Source of the DNA: Raineyella sp. LH-20
Lineage (GTDB): Bacteria; Actinomycetota; Actinomycetes; Propionibacteriales; Propionibacteriaceae
DNA length: 64,000 bases
Direction: 5' to 3'
Assembly (NCBI RefSeq): GCF_033110965.1
Contig: NZ_CP137003.1
Span: 2,728,001-2,792,000 of the forward strand
The first letter of the stretch is position 1; every line of letters begins with the position of its first letter. A model generated the notes under the pieces. The model was not told the DNA's origin, made no database searches, and was given only the letters and a program-made list of their open reading frames with translations. Position numbers and translations under genes: made by a program. This document shows, piece after piece, positions 1 to 11,816 of this stretch.

Positions 1-2403
<2,403 letters not shown>

Positions 2404-2507
2404 GGCGGCGGCGGAGCGTTGCGGTCGGGAGGCTGGCCGGAGTCCACGAATAAGTAATCGTACGTGTGTCCGAGGAATTGTCTGACCCTTGCTTTAGCGT
2501 GGGGGTC

Positions 2508-3836
2508 ATGGATGAGGAGTGTGTGCCGGCGTTGCCGGGTCTGGCGGATTGGCTGGGGTTGTGCCGTCCGCCGGTGGCGTTGCCTGTCGCTGACGGTGCG
2601 GACCTGGTCCGTGACGGGGTCATGGTCGTCCTCGCCGATGGTGAGGGGGATCCGGTGGCGGTGACCGCCGGGTACGGTCTGCCGGAGGATCCCGCGGATC
2701 ATGTCGGCCAGTTGGCCGAGGTGGAGGCGTTGATCCGGTTCGGGGAGATCCGCAAACTCGCCTTGATTGCGGATCTGGTCGAGGCGGCCGGGCCGGTCGA
2801 CCGGGAACAGGTGGTGGCGTTGGGTGGGGAGGGGACCCCGGTGGTGCCGGAGTTCCTGCATCTGGAGGTCGGTGGGGCGTTGGGATTGGCGCCGGACCGG
2901 GCCCGGTTGGTGATCTCCGACGCGTTGGATCTGAAGTGGCGTCATCCTCGGTTGTGGAATCAGATGGTCCACGGTCACATTCCGGTGTGGCGGGCGGTGC
3001 AGGTCGCTCGCCGGTGTCACCGGCTGCCGTCGCGAGTGACGATCTGGATCGATGATCGGATCGGTGAGGTGGTGCCTGGGCTGTCCTGGGCCCGGGCTCA
3101 ACGCCTGCTGGAGGGGGAGATCGCCGCTGCTGACCCCGCCACGGCAGACCGGGAGGAACAGGCTCGTCATCGGCGTCGGCTGGGTGTCTATCCCCGTCCG
3201 GGGACGGGCGGGGCTTGTGACGTGTTCGGTGTGCTGGATGCCGCCGATGCGGTCCAGCTCGACCGGACTCTGGCGGTGATGGCGGCCCAGCTCGCTCGGG
3301 CTGGGGACGGTGATGATGTGGACACTCGCCGCGCCCGCGCCCTGGGGATCCTCGCCCGTGGCGGCCGTCCTGATCAGACGCCGGTGGTGCATCTGTATGT
3401 GCACACGACTCCGGACGCCGACCTGGCCCGGGTGGAGGGCCACGGCCCGCTCGGCCGGACCGCTCTCGCCGGGCTGCTCACCCACAGCAGAGTGCGGCTG
3501 ACCCGGGTGATCGACCACGCCCACAGTGTTCCGGTGGATGCGTACGAGGTGCCCGAGCGGATGCGCGAACAGTTGACACTGGCTCAGCCGGTCGAGGTCG
3601 TCCCGTACGGCACGATTACCGCGCGTCGGGCCGATATGGACCACACCGTCCCGTGGGGGCGCGGCGGGCCTACCTCACCGGCGAACCTGGGCCCGCTCGG
3701 CCGGACCGCGCACCGGGCAAGAACCCACGGCGGGTACCGGCTGAGTCAGCCTCGACCCGGTGAGTGGCACTGGCACACGCCTCGTGGGCAACACTTCATC
3801 GTCACCAACCACGGCACCACCCGCATACGCCAATGA
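2508..3836 (+). CDS. DUF222 / HNH endonuclease-like protein (13E12 repeat family type)
   Basis: A 442-residue protein from ATG 2508; the frame is also open to GTG 2466, which lacks a ribosome site. Residues up to about 330 resemble the DUF222 region of actinobacterial 13E12-type proteins. The C-terminus keeps an HNH core (ADMDHTVPWGRGGPTS, then NLGPL and AHRARTHGGY) and the usual tail PGEWHWHTPRGQHF. The Cys residues that normally flank the HNH core in this family are replaced (LGRTAHR where CRRHHR is typical), so nuclease activity is doubtful. Codon use is richer in TTG, GTT and GAT than in neighbouring genes, which suggests later arrival. Such genes are multicopy in many actinobacteria; their role is unknown. 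Confidence 0.8.
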   Translation: MDEECVPALPGLADWLGLCRPPVALPVADGADLVRDGVMVVLADGEGDPVAVTAGYGLPEDPADHVGQLAEVEALIRFGEIRKLALIADLVEAAGPVDREQVVALGGEGTPVVPEFLHLEVGGALGLAPDRARLVISDALDLKWRHPRLWNQMVHGHIPVWRAVQVARRCHRLPSRVTIWIDDRIGEVVPGLSWARAQRLLEGEIAAADPATADREEQARHRRRLGVYPRPGTGGACDVFGVLDAADAVQLDRTLAVMAAQLARAGDGDDVDTRRARALGILARGGRPDQTPVVHLYVHTTPDADLARVEGHGPLGRTALAGLLTHSRVRLTRVIDHAHSVPVDAYEVPERMREQLTLAQPVEVVPYGTITARRADMDHTVPWGRGGPTSPANLGPLGRTAHRARTHGGYRLSQPRPGEWHWHTPRGQHFIVTNHGTTRIRQ

Positions 3837-3868
3837 ACCGCCACCACGAATGAGCTGGCGGAGCGCCA

Positions 3869-3874
3869 TAAGCT
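3869..3874 (+). promoter_or_regulatory. -10 box for a leaderless small membrane protein gene
   Basis: TAAGCT lies six bases before GTG 3881, the same geometry as at ligA, hisD and the response regulator gene. The intervening GAAGGG is purine-rich but too close to the start to act as a ribosome site. Confidence 0.4.
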
Positions 3875-3880
3875 GAAGGG

Positions 3881-4102
3881 GTGGCGCGACGCATCTTCTC
3901 CGACCCCGACCTGCACGGCGACGTCCCTGATCGGGTGCGCCCGCGGCTCGGGGAGTGGGGTCCTGCCCTGGTGCCGACGACCCGCCGCAAGAGTCGTCAG
4001 CGGGTCCTCGTGGTGGTCGGGTTCACCGTGGCCACGGTCGTGATCGTGGTGGTGTGGTGGTTGTTCTACTGGATGATGACCGGCAAGGGCGCGTTGATCT
4101 GA
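3881..4102 (+). CDS. Small single-pass membrane protein, unknown function
   Basis: A 73-residue protein with a charged N-terminal half (MARRIFSDPDLHGDVPDRVR), a basic stretch near residues 35-41 (RRKSRQR) and one hydrophobic segment at about 42-66. Only a few residues follow the membrane span. By the positive-inside rule the N-terminus is probably cytoplasmic. I do not recognise a family. The gene stands alone between the HNH gene and the converging DedA-like gene. High GC at third positions and a recognisable start support its being real. Confidence 0.65.
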   Translation: MARRIFSDPDLHGDVPDRVRPRLGEWGPALVPTTRRKSRQRVLVVVGFTVATVVIVVVWWLFYWMMTGKGALI

Positions 4103-4161
4103 CCCGACCGACGAGCAGCCTGCCCAGCACGGCCTGCCCAGCACCGCCTACCCAGCACCGT

Positions 4162-4779
4162 CTACCCCAGCAGGCCGGCCAGGCCGCTGCCACCCCAGGC
4201 CAGCAGGGCGAACCGCAGCCCGCGGCCCAGTGACATCACCAGGCCGAAGCTCCACCCCGGGATCGGTGAGGCCCCCGCGACCAGCACCACCGGGTAGAGC
4301 GGCGGGAAGCCGACCACGGCTGCGGCGAAGACCAGCGGCAGCCCGGCGCGGGTGTCACCGACCAGCCGCAGCGACACCCGTACGGTGCGCGACCACCAGC
4401 GGCGGATCGGTCCCAGATCCGCCTCGTGACGGACCGGGGTGGCTCCGCCGCCGGCCGTCCCACCCGGACCGTCCACAGCCGGAGCATCAGCAGCGAGCAT
4501 CGCGCCGTCGCCCGTCGCCCCCTTGGGTCGCCGCGGGTGGAAGAACGGCAGGTCCTTGCCGCGGCGCACCCCCCAGAACATCGCCATCTTGCCGATGCCC
4601 TGGCCGAGCGTCAGTCCGAGGATCGAGGCGACCGAGCCGGCCGGATGCAGGGCACCCGCGGCGACCGCGTACGCCTCGGCGTTGGCCACCGGCACGACGG
4701 CGCCCACCAGCCCGTACACCAGCGCCGCCAGGAAGCCGGTGAACCAGCCCGCCCCGTACGGCAGCGGCAGCTCCGGCAC
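4162..4779 (-). CDS. DedA/VTT-domain-like membrane protein
   Basis: A 205-residue protein with hydrophobic segments near residues 10-30, 45-65, 145-165 and 180-200. The pattern of small residues and polar breaks (PVANAEAYAVAAGAL and SPIPGWSFGL) resembles the VTT/SNARE-associated fold of DedA and YqaA proteins, which include lipid and undecaprenyl-phosphate flippases. A soluble Gly/Ala-rich stretch at about 85-125 sits between the two halves. The GTG start lies three bases after the stop of the ACT-domain gene, so the two are probably co-transcribed. Substrate is unknown. Confidence 0.6.
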   Translation of the reverse strand: MPELPLPYGAGWFTGFLAALVYGLVGAVVPVANAEAYAVAAGALHPAGSVASILGLTLGQGIGKMAMFWGVRRGKDLPFFHPRRPKGATGDGAMLAADAPAVDGPGGTAGGGATPVRHEADLGPIRRWWSRTVRVSLRLVGDTRAGLPLVFAAAVVGFPPLYPVVLVAGASPIPGWSFGLVMSLGRGLRFALLAWGGSGLAGLLG

Positions 4780-4782
4780 GGA

Positions 4783-5406
4783 TCAGTCGGCCAGGGCCGA
4801 GAGGTGGCGCAGCCGTGCGATCTCGGAGGGCAGCCAGACCGGCCCGCCGGTCCGACCGACCAGGATGGCGCGGTCGGTGCCGATCGGCGCCCAGGCCAGG
4901 GCCGTGTCGCTCCAGGCCGGCACCCACCCGGCCGACATCTCCGCCGACCCGGCCTTCGTGAGGTCGCCGACCCGTCCCAGCACGTCGGCGTCCAGGTCGG
5001 GCGCCATCGGCGTGGCGTACGTGACGGCGGCGTCCGCCTCCCGCTCGACCAGCACGCTCCACTGGCAGTGGAAGACGGCGGGGGCGCTGTCGACCAGCAC
5101 CTCGGCGGCGTGCTCGGGATCGCGCGTCATCTGCTCCAGCGTCTCCAGGTCGCTCTGCAGGGTGCCGCCGTCGTAGTGCCGCGAGATCCACAGCACCTCG
5201 ACCCCGGTGATCTCCTGGCAGGCGCTGACCACGGTGTCGGGCAGCACGCCGGTCGGGATCTCCAGCATGAAGTCGTCGATGCCGTGGCCGTCACGGCTCT
5301 CCACGATCTCGATCGCCTTGATGTCGCAGCCGACGAGGCCGACGGCGGAGGCGACGGCGCCGAGGGCACCGGGTCGGTCGGGCATGGACACTCGCATCAG
5401 GAACAC
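4783..5406 (-). CDS. ACT-domain amino-acid-binding protein
   Basis: A 207-residue protein starting at GTG 5406, nine bases after a GGAG ribosome site; an in-frame ATG (5395-5397) lies three codons further in. Residues 1 to about 75 form an ACT fold (MRVSMPDRPGALGAVASAV, then CDIKAIEIVES), the regulatory module that binds amino acids in many biosynthetic enzymes. The rest (about 80-207) has no catalytic motif I recognise. It probably acts as a small-molecule sensor. It is divergent from gatC and first in a two-gene unit with the DedA-like gene. Confidence 0.7.
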   Translation of the reverse strand: MFLMRVSMPDRPGALGAVASAVGLVGCDIKAIEIVESRDGHGIDDFMLEIPTGVLPDTVVSACQEITGVEVLWISRHYDGGTLQSDLETLEQMTRDPEHAAEVLVDSAPAVFHCQWSVLVEREADAAVTYATPMAPDLDADVLGRVGDLTKAGSAEMSAGWVPAWSDTALAWAPIGTDRAILVGRTGGPVWLPSEIARLRHLSALAD

Positions 5407-5557
5407 AGCAGCATTCTCCCCTCCGGACCGCCTGCCGCGGCAAACCGGAGGACTTCGGCGACAAAGGTGTCACACAGTGTTCACATCGCCGATGCCACCG
5501 ACGTCCCCGCGATGGTCCCGGCACGGTCGCCCGGCGGGCGGTGTCGGTGGTCGGCTC

Positions 5558-5563
5558 TAGGAT
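5558..5563 (+). promoter_or_regulatory. -10 box of the gatCAB operon promoter
   Basis: TAGGAT fits TANNNT and lies 43 bases before the gatC start, so unlike several promoters here it would give a leader of about 37 bases with a ribosome site. It is the best candidate start for the long run of overlapping genes from gatC to the HGxxPAAW-type gene. Confidence 0.4.
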
Positions 5564-5606
5564 GAGCGGTGCGGACATGAGATCCCCGGACCCAAGGAGT
5601 AGCACC

Positions 5607-5903
5607 GTGGCGTTGAGCCAAGACGAGGTCGCGAAGCTGGCACAGCTGGCCCGCATCGACCTCTCCCCGGAGGAGCTGGCCCATCTGGCCCCCCAGCTGG
5701 ACGTGATCCTCGAGGCGGTCGCCCGGGTGACCGACGTGGCCACCGATGACGTCGCGCCCACCTCCCACCCGGTCCCGATGACGAATGTCTTCCGGGCCGA
5801 CGAGGTGCACGACTCGCTGCCTGTGGAGGAGGTCCTGGCGATGGCGCCGGACCGGGAGGACGACCGTTTCCGGGTCCCGCGGATCCTGGGAGAGGAGCAG
5901 TGA
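5607..5903 (+). CDS. gatC: Asp-tRNA(Asn)/Glu-tRNA(Gln) amidotransferase subunit C
   Basis: A 98-residue subunit that wraps around and stabilises GatA in the GatCAB amidotransferase. GTG 5607 is chosen because an AAGGAG ribosome site ends seven bases upstream and the product then begins [20 protein letters not shown], typical of GatC; the longer open frame from 5541 has no such support. The C-terminus ([11 protein letters not shown]) is the conserved GatC end. The stop overlaps the gatA start by three bases, so the two are translationally coupled. Confidence 0.95.
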   Translation: MALSQDEVAKLAQLARIDLSPEELAHLAPQLDVILEAVARVTDVATDDVAPTSHPVPMTNVFRADEVHDSLPVEEVLAMAPDREDDRFRVPRILGEEQ

Positions 5904-7435
5904 GCATGGACGCCAGCACGCTGATCACGGCGAGCGCGACCGACCTGGCCGCAGCGATCGCCGGCGGGGAGGTCTCCAGCGTCGAGGTCACCCGCACCCA
6001 CCTGGACCGGATCGCCGCCGTCGACGGGGTGGTGCACGCCTTCCTCAGCGTCGATGAGGAGGGTGCCCTCGCCCAGGCCGCGGCCGTCGACGCCCGGATC
6101 GCCGCCGGAGAGCAGGTCGGCCCGCTTGCCGGTGTGCCGCTCGCCCTGAAGGACGTCCTCGCCCAGAAGGGCATCCCGACGACCGCCGGGTCGAAGATCC
6201 TCGAGGGCTGGCGCCCGCCGTACCACGCCACGGTGACCCAGCGTCTGCTGGACGCCGGCATCGTCATCCTCGGCAAGACCAACCTGGACGAGTTCGCGAT
6301 GGGCTCCTCCACGGAGAACTCGGCGTACGGGCCGACGAACAACCCGTGGGACCTCACCCGGGTGCCGGGCGGTTCGGGGGGCGGCTCGGCCGCGGCGCTG
6401 GCGGCGTTCGAGGCGCCGCTGGCGATCGGCACCGACACCGGCGGCTCGATCCGCCAGCCGGCCGCCTTCACCGGCACCGTCGGGGTGAAGCCGACCTACG
6501 GCGGCACCTCCCGCTACGGTCAGATCGCGCTGGCCTCCAGTCTCGACCAGCCCGGCCCGTGCGGTCGTACGGTCCTCGACACAGCGCTGCTGCACGAGGT
6601 GATCGCCGGCCACGATCCGAAGGACCAGACCTCGCTGGACGCCCCGGTGCCGCCGGTGGTGGCAGCCGCCCGGGCGGGCGACGTGAAGGGCCTGCGGATC
6701 GGTGTGGTGAAGGAGTTGGGCGGCGAGGGCTACGCGCCCGAGGTCGAGGCAAACTTCCGCGCCACCGTGGACCTGCTGTCCGGCCTGGGCGCCGAGATCG
6801 TCGAGGTGTCCTGCCCACACTTCGAGTACGCCCTCGCGGCCTACTACCTCATCCTGCCGAGCGAGGCCTCCTCCAACCTGGCCCGCTTCGACGCGATGCG
6901 CTACGGCCTGCGGCTCGGGGACGACGGCACCCGCTCCACCGAGCAGGTGATGGCGCTGTCGCGCGAGGCCGGGTTCGGCGCCGAGGTGAAGCGGCGGATC
7001 ATCCTCGGCACGTACGCCCTGTCGGCCGGCTATCGCGACGCCTTCTACGGCTCCGCGCAGAAGGTCCGCACCCTGGTCCAGCAGGACTTCACCGCCGCGT
7101 TTGCCCGGGCGGACGTCCTCGTCTCGCCGACCACGCCGACCGCGGCCTTCCGGTTGGGGGAGCGGGTCGACGATCCGATGGCGATGTACCTCAACGACTT
7201 GTGCACCATCCCGACGAACCTGGCCGGCAACGCCGCCGGGTCGTTCCCCACCGGGCTGACCACCGACGGCCTGCCGATCGGCTTCCATGTGATGGCGCCC
7301 CACCAGGCCGACGACCGGCTCTACCGGGTCGGCGCCGCGCTGGAACGTACGCTGACCGACCGCTGGGGCGGTTCGCTGCTCGACCGTGTCCCGGTGCTCG
7401 CCCCGACCGCAACGACGACGGAGGTCACCCGATGA
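5900..7435 (+). CDS. gatA: Asp-tRNA(Asn)/Glu-tRNA(Gln) amidotransferase subunit A
   Basis: The glutaminase/amidase subunit (511 residues), which releases ammonia from glutamine for transamidation on GatB. The amidase-signature triad is visible: Lys84 in [11 protein letters not shown], the cis-Ser159 in [12 protein letters not shown] and the nucleophile Ser183 in [10 protein letters not shown]. The common PGGSSGGS reads PGGSGGGS here; the changed position is next to, not at, the catalytic serine. GTG 5900 overlaps the gatC stop and the gatA stop overlaps gatB. Confidence 0.97.
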   Translation: MSMDASTLITASATDLAAAIAGGEVSSVEVTRTHLDRIAAVDGVVHAFLSVDEEGALAQAAAVDARIAAGEQVGPLAGVPLALKDVLAQKGIPTTAGSKILEGWRPPYHATVTQRLLDAGIVILGKTNLDEFAMGSSTENSAYGPTNNPWDLTRVPGGSGGGSAAALAAFEAPLAIGTDTGGSIRQPAAFTGTVGVKPTYGGTSRYGQIALASSLDQPGPCGRTVLDTALLHEVIAGHDPKDQTSLDAPVPPVVAAARAGDVKGLRIGVVKELGGEGYAPEVEANFRATVDLLSGLGAEIVEVSCPHFEYALAAYYLILPSEASSNLARFDAMRYGLRLGDDGTRSTEQVMALSREAGFGAEVKRRIILGTYALSAGYRDAFYGSAQKVRTLVQQDFTAAFARADVLVSPTTPTAAFRLGERVDDPMAMYLNDLCTIPTNLAGNAAGSFPTGLTTDGLPIGFHVMAPHQADDRLYRVGAALERTLTDRWGGSLLDRVPVLAPTATTTEVTR

Positions 7436-8928
7436 GCGAGCCGATCCTGTCCTACGACGACGCCCTCGAGGCGTACGAGCCGGCGATCGGCCTGGAGGTC
7501 CACGTCGAGCTCAACACCGCGTCGAAGATGTTCTGCGGTTGCTCCACCGCGTTCGGCGCCGCGCCGAACACCCACACCTGCCCGGTCTGCCTCGGCCTGC
7601 CGGGCTCGATGCCGGCGATCAACGCCAAGGCGGTCGAGTCGGCCATCCGGATGGGCCTGGCGCTGAACTGCTCGATCGCCGAGTGGTGTCGGATGTCGCG
7701 GAAGAACTACTTCTACCCCGACATGCCGAAGGACTACCAGACCAGCCAGTACGACGAGCCGATCGCATACGACGGTTACCTGGACGTCGAGCTGTCCGAC
7801 GGCGAGGTGTTCCGGGTCGAGATCGAGCGGGCCCACATGGAGGAGGACGCCGGCAAGCTGACCCACCTGGGTGGCGACACCGGCCGGCTGCACGGTGCCG
7901 ACTACTCACTGCTCGACTACAACCGGGCCGGGGTGCCGCTGATCGAGATCGTCACCCGGCCGATCACCGGCGCCGGGGCCCGGGCCCCGGAGGTCGCCCG
8001 CCGCTACGTGGAGACGATCCGGGACCTGATGCGGGCGCTCGGCGTCTCGGACGTCCGGATGAACGAGGGCTCGTTGCGCTGTGACGCCAACGTCTCGCTG
8101 CGCCCCTGGGGCCGGCAGACGCTCGGCACCCGCACCGAGACCAAGAACATCAACTCCTTCCGGTCCATCGAGGGCGCGGTGGCGTACGAGATCCAGCGGC
8201 AGGCCGCAGTGCTGCAGGACGGCGGCACCGTCGAGCAGTGCACCCGCAACTGGCTGGAGCACCTCGGCGAGACCTCCTTCGGTCGGTCCAAGGAGGAGGC
8301 GGAGGACTACCGTTACTTCCCCGAGCCCGACCTGGTGCCGATCGCACCGAGCCGGGAGTGGGTCGAGGAACTGCGGGCCACCCTGCCGGAGCACCCCACC
8401 AAGCGGCGCAACCGACTGCAGGCCGACTGGGGCTTCAGCGACCTGGAGATGCGCGACGTGGTCAACGCCGACGCGCTCGACCTGGTCGAGGCGACGGTGA
8501 CTGCCGGCGCACCCGCCCAGGCCGCCCGCAAGTGGTGGACCACCGAGTTGGCCCGGCGAGCCAACGAGGCCGGCGTGACGCTCGACGAGGTCGGCGTCTC
8601 CCCGGCCCAGGTCGCCGCGGTCCAGGCGTTGGTCGACGCCGGCACCATCAACGACAAGCTGGCTCGCCAGGTGTACGACGGCGTGCTGGCCGGCGAAGGG
8701 GAGCCGGCCGAGGTGGTGGCCGCCCGTGGCCTGGCGGTCGTCTCGGACGACGGGGCGCTCGGTGCAGCGGTCGACAAGGCCATTGCCGCGAACCCGGACG
8801 TCGCCGACAAGATCCGTGGTGGCCGGGTGCAGGCGGCCGGCGCGCTGATCGGCGCAGTGATGAAGGAGATGCGTGGCCAGGCCGACGCGGCCAAGGTGCG
8901 CGAGATCATCCTCGAACGGTTGGGCTGA
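7432..8928 (+). CDS. gatB: Asp-tRNA(Asn)/Glu-tRNA(Gln) amidotransferase subunit B
   Basis: The tRNA-binding kinase/transamidase subunit (498 residues). It phosphorylates the misacylated Asp- or Glu-tRNA and amidates it with ammonia from GatA. ATG 7432 overlaps the gatA stop (ATGA). The product begins close to the conserved [20 protein letters not shown] with the zinc-binding Cys residues (CSTAF and CPVCLGLPG follow). The N-terminal cradle domain runs to about 290 and the helical/YqeY-like tail covers about 350-498. The open frame reaches far upstream, but that part lies inside gatA and is not coding. Confidence 0.97.
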   Translation: MSEPILSYDDALEAYEPAIGLEVHVELNTASKMFCGCSTAFGAAPNTHTCPVCLGLPGSMPAINAKAVESAIRMGLALNCSIAEWCRMSRKNYFYPDMPKDYQTSQYDEPIAYDGYLDVELSDGEVFRVEIERAHMEEDAGKLTHLGGDTGRLHGADYSLLDYNRAGVPLIEIVTRPITGAGARAPEVARRYVETIRDLMRALGVSDVRMNEGSLRCDANVSLRPWGRQTLGTRTETKNINSFRSIEGAVAYEIQRQAAVLQDGGTVEQCTRNWLEHLGETSFGRSKEEAEDYRYFPEPDLVPIAPSREWVEELRATLPEHPTKRRNRLQADWGFSDLEMRDVVNADALDLVEATVTAGAPAQAARKWWTTELARRANEAGVTLDEVGVSPAQVAAVQALVDAGTINDKLARQVYDGVLAGEGEPAEVVAARGLAVVSDDGALGAAVDKAIAANPDVADKIRGGRVQAAGALIGAVMKEMRGQADAAKVREIILERLG

Positions 8929-8931
8929 ACC

Positions 8932-9321
8932 ATGGCGACCGATCCCATCCTCCCCGCGGAGGTCGCGGCACTGCTCACCCGCACTCCAGACGGCCTCGTC
9001 CCGGCGATCGCCCAGGACGCGACCGACGGCCGGGTGCTGATGATGGCCTGGATGAACGACGAGGCGCTCGCCCTCACCCTGACCACCGGACGCGCTACGT
9101 ACTGGTCGCGTAGCCGGCGCACGCTGTGGGTCAAGGGGGAGGAGAGCGGCCACCGGCAGTGGGTGCGCCGGGTGGAGCTCGACTGCGACGGCGACACCTT
9201 GCTGTTGCAGGTCGAGCAGGAGGGCGCGGCCTGCCACCTCGGCACCCGGTCCTGTTTCGACACCCATCTCCTCGACGCCCGCGTCATCGACCTGCACGGC
9301 CCCGGGGACTCCGATGAGTGA
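8932..9321 (+). CDS. hisI: Phosphoribosyl-AMP cyclohydrolase HisI
   Basis: Third step of histidine synthesis: hydrolytic ring opening of phosphoribosyl-AMP. The protein has 129 residues and is a stand-alone cyclohydrolase without a HisE domain. Conserved blocks are [40 protein letters not shown] with metal-binding Asp and Cys, and [10 protein letters not shown] with the zinc Cys pair. It starts three bases after gatB and its end overlaps trpE by eight bases, so a His gene sits inside a gat-trp transcription unit. Shared control of the His and Trp branches is possible. Confidence 0.95.
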   Translation: MATDPILPAEVAALLTRTPDGLVPAIAQDATDGRVLMMAWMNDEALALTLTTGRATYWSRSRRTLWVKGEESGHRQWVRRVELDCDGDTLLLQVEQEGAACHLGTRSCFDTHLLDARVIDLHGPGDSDE

Positions 9322-10831
9322 GCTGCCGATCAGTCCGAGCCCCGAAGGTTTCCGCGAGCAGGCCCGGACCAGCCGGGTCATCCCGGTGTGGACGAAGGTG
9401 CTCGCCGACACCGAGACCCCGGTCGGTCTCTACGCCGCGCTGGCCCGCGACGAGCCGCACACGTTCCTCTTCGAGTCCGCCGAGGATGGCGTCTTCTCCC
9501 GCTGGTCGATCATCGGGGTCCGTAGCGGCGCGACGCTGACCGAACGCGACGGCCGTGCGGTCTGGACCGGCCGGCCGCCGGTCGGCCTGCCGACCGAGGG
9601 CGAGCCGCTGGAGGTGCTGCGGGAGTCCCTCCGGGTGCTGCGCACCGGCCGGCCCGAGGGGCTGCCGCCGTTCGTCAACGGCTTCGTCGGCTACCTCGGC
9701 TACGACATCGTGCGCCGCCTGGAGCTGCTGCCCGACGAGAACGTCGACGACCTGCAGGTGCCCGAACTGGTGATGATGCTGGCCACCGATCTGGCGGTGC
9801 TCGACCACCGCACCGGCGAACTGTGGTTGATCGCCAACGCGATCAACCACGACGCGACCGACGAGCGGGTCGACGAGGCGTACGCCGACGCGGTGGCGCG
9901 GGTGCGGGCGATGGCCGGTCGGCTGGCCGAGCCCGCGCAGCCGCTGGTCCGGGCGGTGGACGACTCGGTCAGCGCACCCGAGGTGATCGAGCAGCGTACG
10001 CCGGAGCAGTTCGAGGCGGCGGTCGAGGCAGCCGTCGAGGAGATCCGGGCCGGCGAGGTCTTCCAGGTGGTGGTCTCGCAGCGCTTCGACATCTGCACCC
10101 AGGCCGACCCACTGGACGTCTACCGGGTGCTGCGCCGGATCAACCCCAGCCCCTACCTCTACCTGCTACGGCTGGACGGCTTCGACATCGTCGGGTCCAG
10201 CCCGGAGGCGCTGGTCACCGTCACCGATCGGGAGGCGGTCACCCACCCGATCGCCGGCACCCGGCCCCGGGGGCGCACGCCCGCCGAGGACGTCGCCCTG
10301 GAACAGGAGCTGCTGGCCGACGAGAAGGAACGTGCCGAGCACGTCATGCTGGTCGACCTGGGCCGCAACGACCTGGGCCGGGTGAGCGTGCCGGGCACCG
10401 TCACGGTGATCGAGTTCATGAAGGTCCGCCGCTACTCGCACGTGATGCACCTGGAGGCCGGCGTCACCGGGCGGCTGCGCGACGATGTCGACGCGGTCCA
10501 GGCGGTGCTGTCCTGCTTTCCGGCCGGGACACTGTCCGGGGCGCCGAAGGTGCGGGCGATGGAGATCATCGACGACCTGGAGGTGAGCCGGCGCGGGGTG
10601 TACGGCGGGGTGGTCGGCTACTTCGACTTCGCCGGCAACGCGGACGTGGCGATCGCGATCCGTACGGCCCTGATGAAGGACGGCACGGCGTACGTGCAGT
10701 CCGGTGCGGGGATCGTCGCCGACTCGGTCCCGGCCAACGAAAACCAGGAGTGCCGCAACAAGGCGATGGCCGTGGTCCGGGCGATCGCCACCGCCGATGC
10801 CTGGCGCGGACTGGGCGGGGCCCCGGCATGA
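9314..10831 (+). CDS. trpE: Anthranilate synthase component I TrpE
   Basis: Makes anthranilate from chorismate with ammonia supplied by a TrpG subunit that is not in this window. Residues: 505. The N-terminal regulatory part carries FLFESAEDG, matching the LLES region that senses tryptophan in feedback-inhibited enzymes. The chorismate-binding C-terminal half carries [46 protein letters not shown] and [14 protein letters not shown]. The ATG lies inside the end of hisI. The next gene overlaps its stop. Confidence 0.96.
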   Translation: MSELPISPSPEGFREQARTSRVIPVWTKVLADTETPVGLYAALARDEPHTFLFESAEDGVFSRWSIIGVRSGATLTERDGRAVWTGRPPVGLPTEGEPLEVLRESLRVLRTGRPEGLPPFVNGFVGYLGYDIVRRLELLPDENVDDLQVPELVMMLATDLAVLDHRTGELWLIANAINHDATDERVDEAYADAVARVRAMAGRLAEPAQPLVRAVDDSVSAPEVIEQRTPEQFEAAVEAAVEEIRAGEVFQVVVSQRFDICTQADPLDVYRVLRRINPSPYLYLLRLDGFDIVGSSPEALVTVTDREAVTHPIAGTRPRGRTPAEDVALEQELLADEKERAEHVMLVDLGRNDLGRVSVPGTVTVIEFMKVRRYSHVMHLEAGVTGRLRDDVDAVQAVLSCFPAGTLSGAPKVRAMEIIDDLEVSRRGVYGGVVGYFDFAGNADVAIAIRTALMKDGTAYVQSGAGIVADSVPANENQECRNKAMAVVRAIATADAWRGLGGAPA

Positions 10832-11439
10832 CCGCCCGCTGGCGGACCGTGGCGTACGGTGCCCTGCTGGTCGGCACCGTCGGTGCGTTCGCGACCGGCG
10901 CCCAGGCGTGGTGGCAGGCGGCGGCCGGCGGCAGCACCGCCCCGCTGACCGGCACCGTCTCCAGTGGCAGTCTCAGCCAGGCGCTGGCCGTGGTCACCGT
11001 CGCGGGTCTGCTGCTCTCCCTCACCCTCGCCGCCCGCGGCCGGCAGATCCTCGGCGCCGTGCTGTTGCTGGCCGGCGCGGGGATGGTCGCGGTGGGCGTC
11101 GCTCGGCCCCGGCCGGCCGCGGACGTGGTCGCCGAGGCACTGCGTACGGTCACCCTCTCGGTGGAGTACACCCTGACCGGCACCGCGTGGCCCTGGATCT
11201 ATGCCGCCTCCGGGCTGCTGGTCGCCCTCGGCGGCGCCCTGCTGACCGTGCTCGCCCCGCGCTGGGAGACCCGCCGCTCCCGCTTCGAGCGGGGTGCCGG
11301 GCCGGTCGACCTCGACGATGCGACCGCCGTGTGGAAAGCACTGGACGCAGGCGTCGACCCGACCTCCGGTTCTGCGCTACCCTCGGCGGAGCAGGAAGCG
11401 CCCCACGAAGCGTCACCGGACAGGGAGAATCAAGGATGA
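10828..11439 (+). CDS. Trp-operon-associated membrane protein (TIGR02234-like)
   Basis: A 203-residue integral membrane protein with four hydrophobic segments at about 7-25, 50-67, 70-90 and 125-147, and an acidic cytoplasmic tail. ATG 10828 overlaps the trpE stop (ATGA). Actinobacteria commonly keep a conserved membrane protein of this size between trpE and trpC; its function is unknown, and a link to aromatic amino-acid transport is only speculation. WWQAAAGG followed by GTVSSGSLSQALAVV matches the usual layout of a short outside loop before the second span. Confidence 0.8.
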   Translation: MTARWRTVAYGALLVGTVGAFATGAQAWWQAAAGGSTAPLTGTVSSGSLSQALAVVTVAGLLLSLTLAARGRQILGAVLLLAGAGMVAVGVARPRPAADVVAEALRTVTLSVEYTLTGTAWPWIYAASGLLVALGGALLTVLAPRWETRRSRFERGAGPVDLDDATAVWKALDAGVDPTSGSALPSAEQEAPHEASPDRENQG

Positions 11440-11660
11440 GTCACAGCGCGATCGGGCACGCCCCCGAGGAGAAGTACCACCACGGCAAGTCGCCGGCCTC
11501 GTACGCGTTCTCCATCATCTTCATGGTCGCCGTCGTCGTGGCCGTGGTCGGCATGGTGCCGGCCCCGAACCTGACCCTGCTGATCATCGCCGGCGTCATC
11601 GCGCTGGCCGCCTGGATCACCTGGGCCGCGCTGCGCGGGATGGGGCGCGACAACGTCTAG
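11436..11660 (+). CDS. Small HGxxPAAW-type membrane protein of the trp cluster
   Basis: A 74-residue protein whose ATG overlaps the previous stop. It begins with a His-rich segment (EEKYHHGKSPASYAFSIIF) that corresponds to the HGxxPAAW signature of small actinobacterial membrane proteins found next to trp genes; here the signature reads HGKSPASY. Two hydrophobic spans follow (about 23-40 and 45-63), separated by a Pro-containing turn. The function of the family is unknown. It is the last gene of the overlapping unit that starts at gatC; 156 bases separate it from trpC. Confidence 0.75.
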   Translation: MSHSAIGHAPEEKYHHGKSPASYAFSIIFMVAVVVAVVGMVPAPNLTLLIIAGVIALAAWITWAALRGMGRDNV

Positions 11661-11680
11661 GACGCACTGAGCCGAGATCC

Positions 11681-11714
11681 ATGGGCGCCCGGGCCGTCGG
11701 TCCGCGGCGCCCAT
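11681..11714. terminator. Inverted repeat between the trpE unit and trpC
   Basis: A perfect nine-base inverted repeat (ATGGGCGCC and GGCGCCCAT) with a 16-base loop lies 20 bases after the HGxxPAAW-type gene. There is no T-tract on either side, so it may be a weak or Rho-assisted terminator, or a binding site. It separates the gat-trpE unit from trpCBA. A weak -10-like TAGAAC at 11784-11789 could restart transcription before trpC. Confidence 0.4.
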
Positions 11715-11816
11715 CGATGTTTCGCGGCCATCAGCCCGGCGCCCACGGCTGTTCCACTGCTCGGGACGTCAGGGCCGGTGGGGTAGAACTGACAGGTGAA
11801 CGGAAGGGAGAGCCGC

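Noticed and set aside
5470-5485. CRP-type site (TGTGA-N6-TCACA)
   Set aside because: The two TCACA copies are direct, not inverted, so they do not form the usual CRP palindrome.
5291-7303. A 670-codon minus-strand open frame across the start of gatCAB
   Set aside because: It overlaps three well-supported genes (the ACT-domain gene, gatC and gatA) and has shadow composition only.
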